Origin: Thiobacillus sp. SCUT-2
GTDB taxonomy: Bacteria > Pseudomonadota > Gammaproteobacteria > Burkholderiales > Thiobacillaceae
Length of the DNA: 64,000 bases
Direction: 5' to 3'
Assembly: GCF_035621355.1 (NCBI RefSeq)
Contig: NZ_CP141769.1
Location: 1,054,001-1,118,000 of the forward strand
The notes under the pieces were generated by a model that worked only from the letters and a program-made list of their open reading frames with translations, was not told where the DNA came from and did not search any database. A program made the position numbers and the translations under genes. This document shows, in pieces, positions 62,149 to 64,000 of the stretch. Position 1 is the first letter of the stretch. The number at the start of each line of letters is the position of its first letter.

Positions 62149-62542
62149 TATTTCTCCCGCGCGCGTGCATACGGGACAGGCCAGACTGCCGCCTTGTGTC
62201 AGCGGCTCATGCGATCACGGGTTGAGTCGGGTGAATGGGCATGGATCAAGTGTCCTGTTCCTGGAGAGCTTCGCCGGCCAGGCCGGGGCGCTCTTTCCGG
62301 TTCCCGCCGCGGGCCGGGCCCGGGCGTGAACGTGCATCTTCGTATGCTGTTTGTCGCGTCGTTGATAACATCGCTGCTTTGCCGACTGGCGGGGCGGGTG
62401 GTTCGACTGTCCGCTCCGGCCCGATGAGGGGCAGAGCGGCAGGAATCCAGACGGGCCGGGCAGGCGGCGGCCGGTGAGCGTTTTAACCGGCATGGTATCC
62501 AATCGATCAGGCGCTTTGCCACCTGATCCGGCAGTAGTGTAT
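62149..62542. other. Divergent leader region between rne and rluC
   Basis: No gene is supported in these 394 bases. Most is likely the long 5' leader of rne, which in other proteobacteria folds into a feedback-control structure; GC-rich inverted stretches are visible around 62270-62330. A weak minus-strand promoter (TTATCA, 16 bases, CATACG) may lie near 62350-62375. On the plus strand TTGCCA, 18 bases, TATATG (62516-62545) looks like a promoter but overlaps the preferred rluC ATG, so the true rluC start site is uncertain. Confidence 0.4.
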
Positions 62543-63508
62543 ATGAAAATGAAGGACTTAGAGAAAGATTCGGTCAGGCGGCTGAAGATCGACGACGGCG
62601 CGGACAGCCAACGGCTCGACAACTTTCTGATGGCGCGCCTGAAGGGGGTGCCGAAGAGCCGGATCTACAAGCTGGTGCGTGGCGGCGAGGTGCGGGTCAA
62701 CGGCGGCCGGGTCGAGGTCAGCTACCGGCTGAAGCTCGGCGACGAGGTGCGCATCCCGCCGGTGCGCATGGCCGCGCCCGCCCAGCCGGCGGCGCCGAAG
62801 CTGCCGCCCTCGGTCAACCGCCTGCTGCCGCACGTCCTCTACCGCGACGAGGCGCTGATCGCGCTCGACAAGCCGTCCGGGATGGCCGTCCACGGCGGCA
62901 GCGGCGTCTCGCGCGGGGTGATCGAGCAGCTGCGGCTGGAACTGCCCGAATGCCGCTACCTGGAGCTGGTGCACCGGCTCGACCGCGAGACCTCGGGGGT
63001 GCTGCTGGTCGCGCTCAAGCGGCGCGCGCTCACCGGCCTGCACGCGGCGATGCGCGAGGGCAGGATCGAGAAGCGCTACCTGACCCTGGTGGCGGGGCGC
63101 TGGCCGAACCCGGTCCAGCACGTCAAGCTGCCGCTGCACAAGCGCGTCACGGACGAGGGCGAGAAGCGCGTCACGGTGCGCGACGAGGGGCAGGCCGCCC
63201 ACACGATCTTCCGCCGCCTGCAGCAGTTCGCCGACTTCAGCCTGCTGGAAGCGGAACTGAAGACCGGCCGCACCCATCAGATACGCGTGCATACCTCGCA
63301 TCTGGGCTTCCCCATCGCCGGGGACGACAAGTACGGCGATTTCGAACTCAACCGGCGGCTGATGAAGCAGGGCCTGAAGCGCATGTTCCTGCATGCCGCG
63401 AAACTCGTCTTCGACCACCCGATCACCGGCGAACGCCTGACGATCGAGGCGCCGCTTCCGGCCGACCTGGCCGCTTTTCTGGAAACATTGAATGCCCAAG
63501 CAATATGA
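62543..63508 (+). CDS. rluC: RluC, 23S rRNA pseudouridine synthase
   Basis: RluC makes pseudouridines 955, 2504 and 2580 of 23S rRNA in E. coli. The product (321 residues from this ATG) has an N-terminal S4 RNA-binding domain (about 20-75: QRLDNFLMARLKGVPKSRIY) and the catalytic domain with the Asp in VHRLDRETSGVLLVA. KTGRTHQIRVHTSHLGFPIA and a C-terminal FLHAAKLVFDHP follow. In-frame starts exist at 62474 and 62549; 62543 gives the family length. It is divergent from rne, its usual neighbour. Confidence 0.93.
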   Translation: MKMKDLEKDSVRRLKIDDGADSQRLDNFLMARLKGVPKSRIYKLVRGGEVRVNGGRVEVSYRLKLGDEVRIPPVRMAAPAQPAAPKLPPSVNRLLPHVLYRDEALIALDKPSGMAVHGGSGVSRGVIEQLRLELPECRYLELVHRLDRETSGVLLVALKRRALTGLHAAMREGRIEKRYLTLVAGRWPNPVQHVKLPLHKRVTDEGEKRVTVRDEGQAAHTIFRRLQQFADFSLLEAELKTGRTHQIRVHTSHLGFPIAGDDKYGDFELNRRLMKQGLKRMFLHAAKLVFDHPITGERLTIEAPLPADLAAFLETLNAQAI

Positions 63509-64000
63509 CCTGCTGATCTTCGACTGGGACGGCACCCTGATGGACTCCGCCGGCATCATCGTCGACTCGATCCAGCGCGCCTGCGAGGATATCGGCCTGC
63601 CCGCGCCGGGCGAGCGCGCGTCGCGCCAGATCATCGGCCTCGGCCTCGTGCAGGCGCTGCAGACCCTGCTGCCGGACCTGCCCACCGACGCCTACCCGCG
63701 GCTCGTCGAACGCTACCGCCACCATTACCTCGGGCGCGACGCCGACATTCCGCTGTTCGCCGGCGTCGCGAGCGGCGTTCGCGACCTTCATGCAAGCGGC
63801 TTCACCCTTGCGGTGGCGACGGGCAAGAGCCGCGTCGGCCTCGAGCGTGCGCTCGAAGCGAGCGGCCTCGGCGACTGGTTCGCCGCCACCCGCTGCGCCG
63901 ACCAGACGCATTCCAAGCCGCATCCGGCGATGGTGCTGGAGCTGATCGACGAGCTCGACGCCGATCCGGCGCGTACGCTGGTGATCGGCGACACCAGCCA
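63492..64000 (+). CDS. HAD-family phosphatase (Gph-like), 3' end outside window
   Basis: The frame opens MPKQYDLLIFDWDGTLMDSA, giving the nucleophile Asp of HAD motif I (DWDGT). Motif II lies in LAVATGKSRVGLE, the Lys of motif III in THSKPHPAMVLE, and motif IV begins in LVIGDTS at the window edge. It resembles phosphoglycolate phosphatase-like proteins found after rluC in betaproteobacteria. It overlaps the end of rluC by 17 bases. At least 169 residues are present; the C-terminus is cut. Confidence 0.93.
   Translation, partial: MPKQYDLLIFDWDGTLMDSAGIIVDSIQRACEDIGLPAPGERASRQIIGLGLVQALQTLLPDLPTDAYPRLVERYRHHYLGRDADIPLFAGVASGVRDLHASGFTLAVATGKSRVGLERALEASGLGDWFAATRCADQTHSKPHPAMVLELIDELDADPARTLVIGDTS

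Noticed and set aside
59218-62427. A 1069-codon plus-strand frame opposite rne
   Set aside because: Antisense to ribonuclease E, whose protein is unmistakable; the frame has shadow composition.

Overview
The window is GC-rich, densely packed chromosomal DNA from what looks like a betaproteobacterium, perhaps a Nitrosomonadales/Thiobacillus-like organism. The evidence is the gene families (FliC/FliD/FlaG set, CheV, YcgR, FTR1 with cupredoxin), the neighbourhoods aspC-uvrB and rne-rluC-HAD phosphatase, and the codon bias. The genus is an inference; the class is fairly safe. No CRISPR array, rRNA or intact insertion sequence was seen.

1-21008: a flagellar/motility block, almost all on the minus strand. 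It holds fliFGHIJK, fliLMNOPQ (fliQ is cut by the window edge), fliE divergent from fliF, cheV, a PilZ flagellar brake, a filament operon (fliC, flaG, fliD, fliS, fliT, a second FliK-like gene and a small FlhB-tail homologue), then a GGDEF diguanylate cyclase and a soluble NarL-type two-component pair. FliA (sigma-28)-like -10 boxes lie before fliC, fliF, fliL and the histidine kinase.

21146-33377: an AmmeMemoRadiSam locus (fused Memo-AMMECR1 protein plus radical SAM enzyme) with an alpha/beta hydrolase. It is followed by a four-gene transport operon in which a Mg-type P-type ATPase sits between the ATPase and the permease of an ABC exporter, then a phosphoribosyltransferase/DUF504 pair and an Xre-RES toxin-antitoxin module.

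33463-42920: a Fur-box-headed iron uptake operon (cupredoxin, FTR1 permease, outer-membrane protein). Next is a set divergent from a LysR regulator across a perfect palindrome (two YceI proteins, DODA-type dioxygenase, old yellow enzyme, carboxylesterase, MFS exporter), then HIT and rhodanese genes.

43111-51714: the most unusual part. A 1342-residue protein joins a large unrecognised N-terminal region, through a glycine-rich linker, to a tyrosinase-like di-copper domain. It is followed by a small HMA-like protein ending in a Cys-rich tail. Then comes a 3.65-kb island flanked by 50-bp repeats of the 3' part of tRNA-Asn. It carries a Dcm-like methylase, Vsr and an MvaI/BcnI-type nuclease, but no recognisable integrase.

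51808-64000: housekeeping genes: YihY/BrkB fused to a cyclic-nucleotide-binding domain, aspC, uvrB, a hypothetical gene, a low-molecular-weight phosphatase, an ECF sigma factor with a Tat-exported ferritin-like protein and a cytochrome c, rne, rluC and a partial HAD phosphatase.
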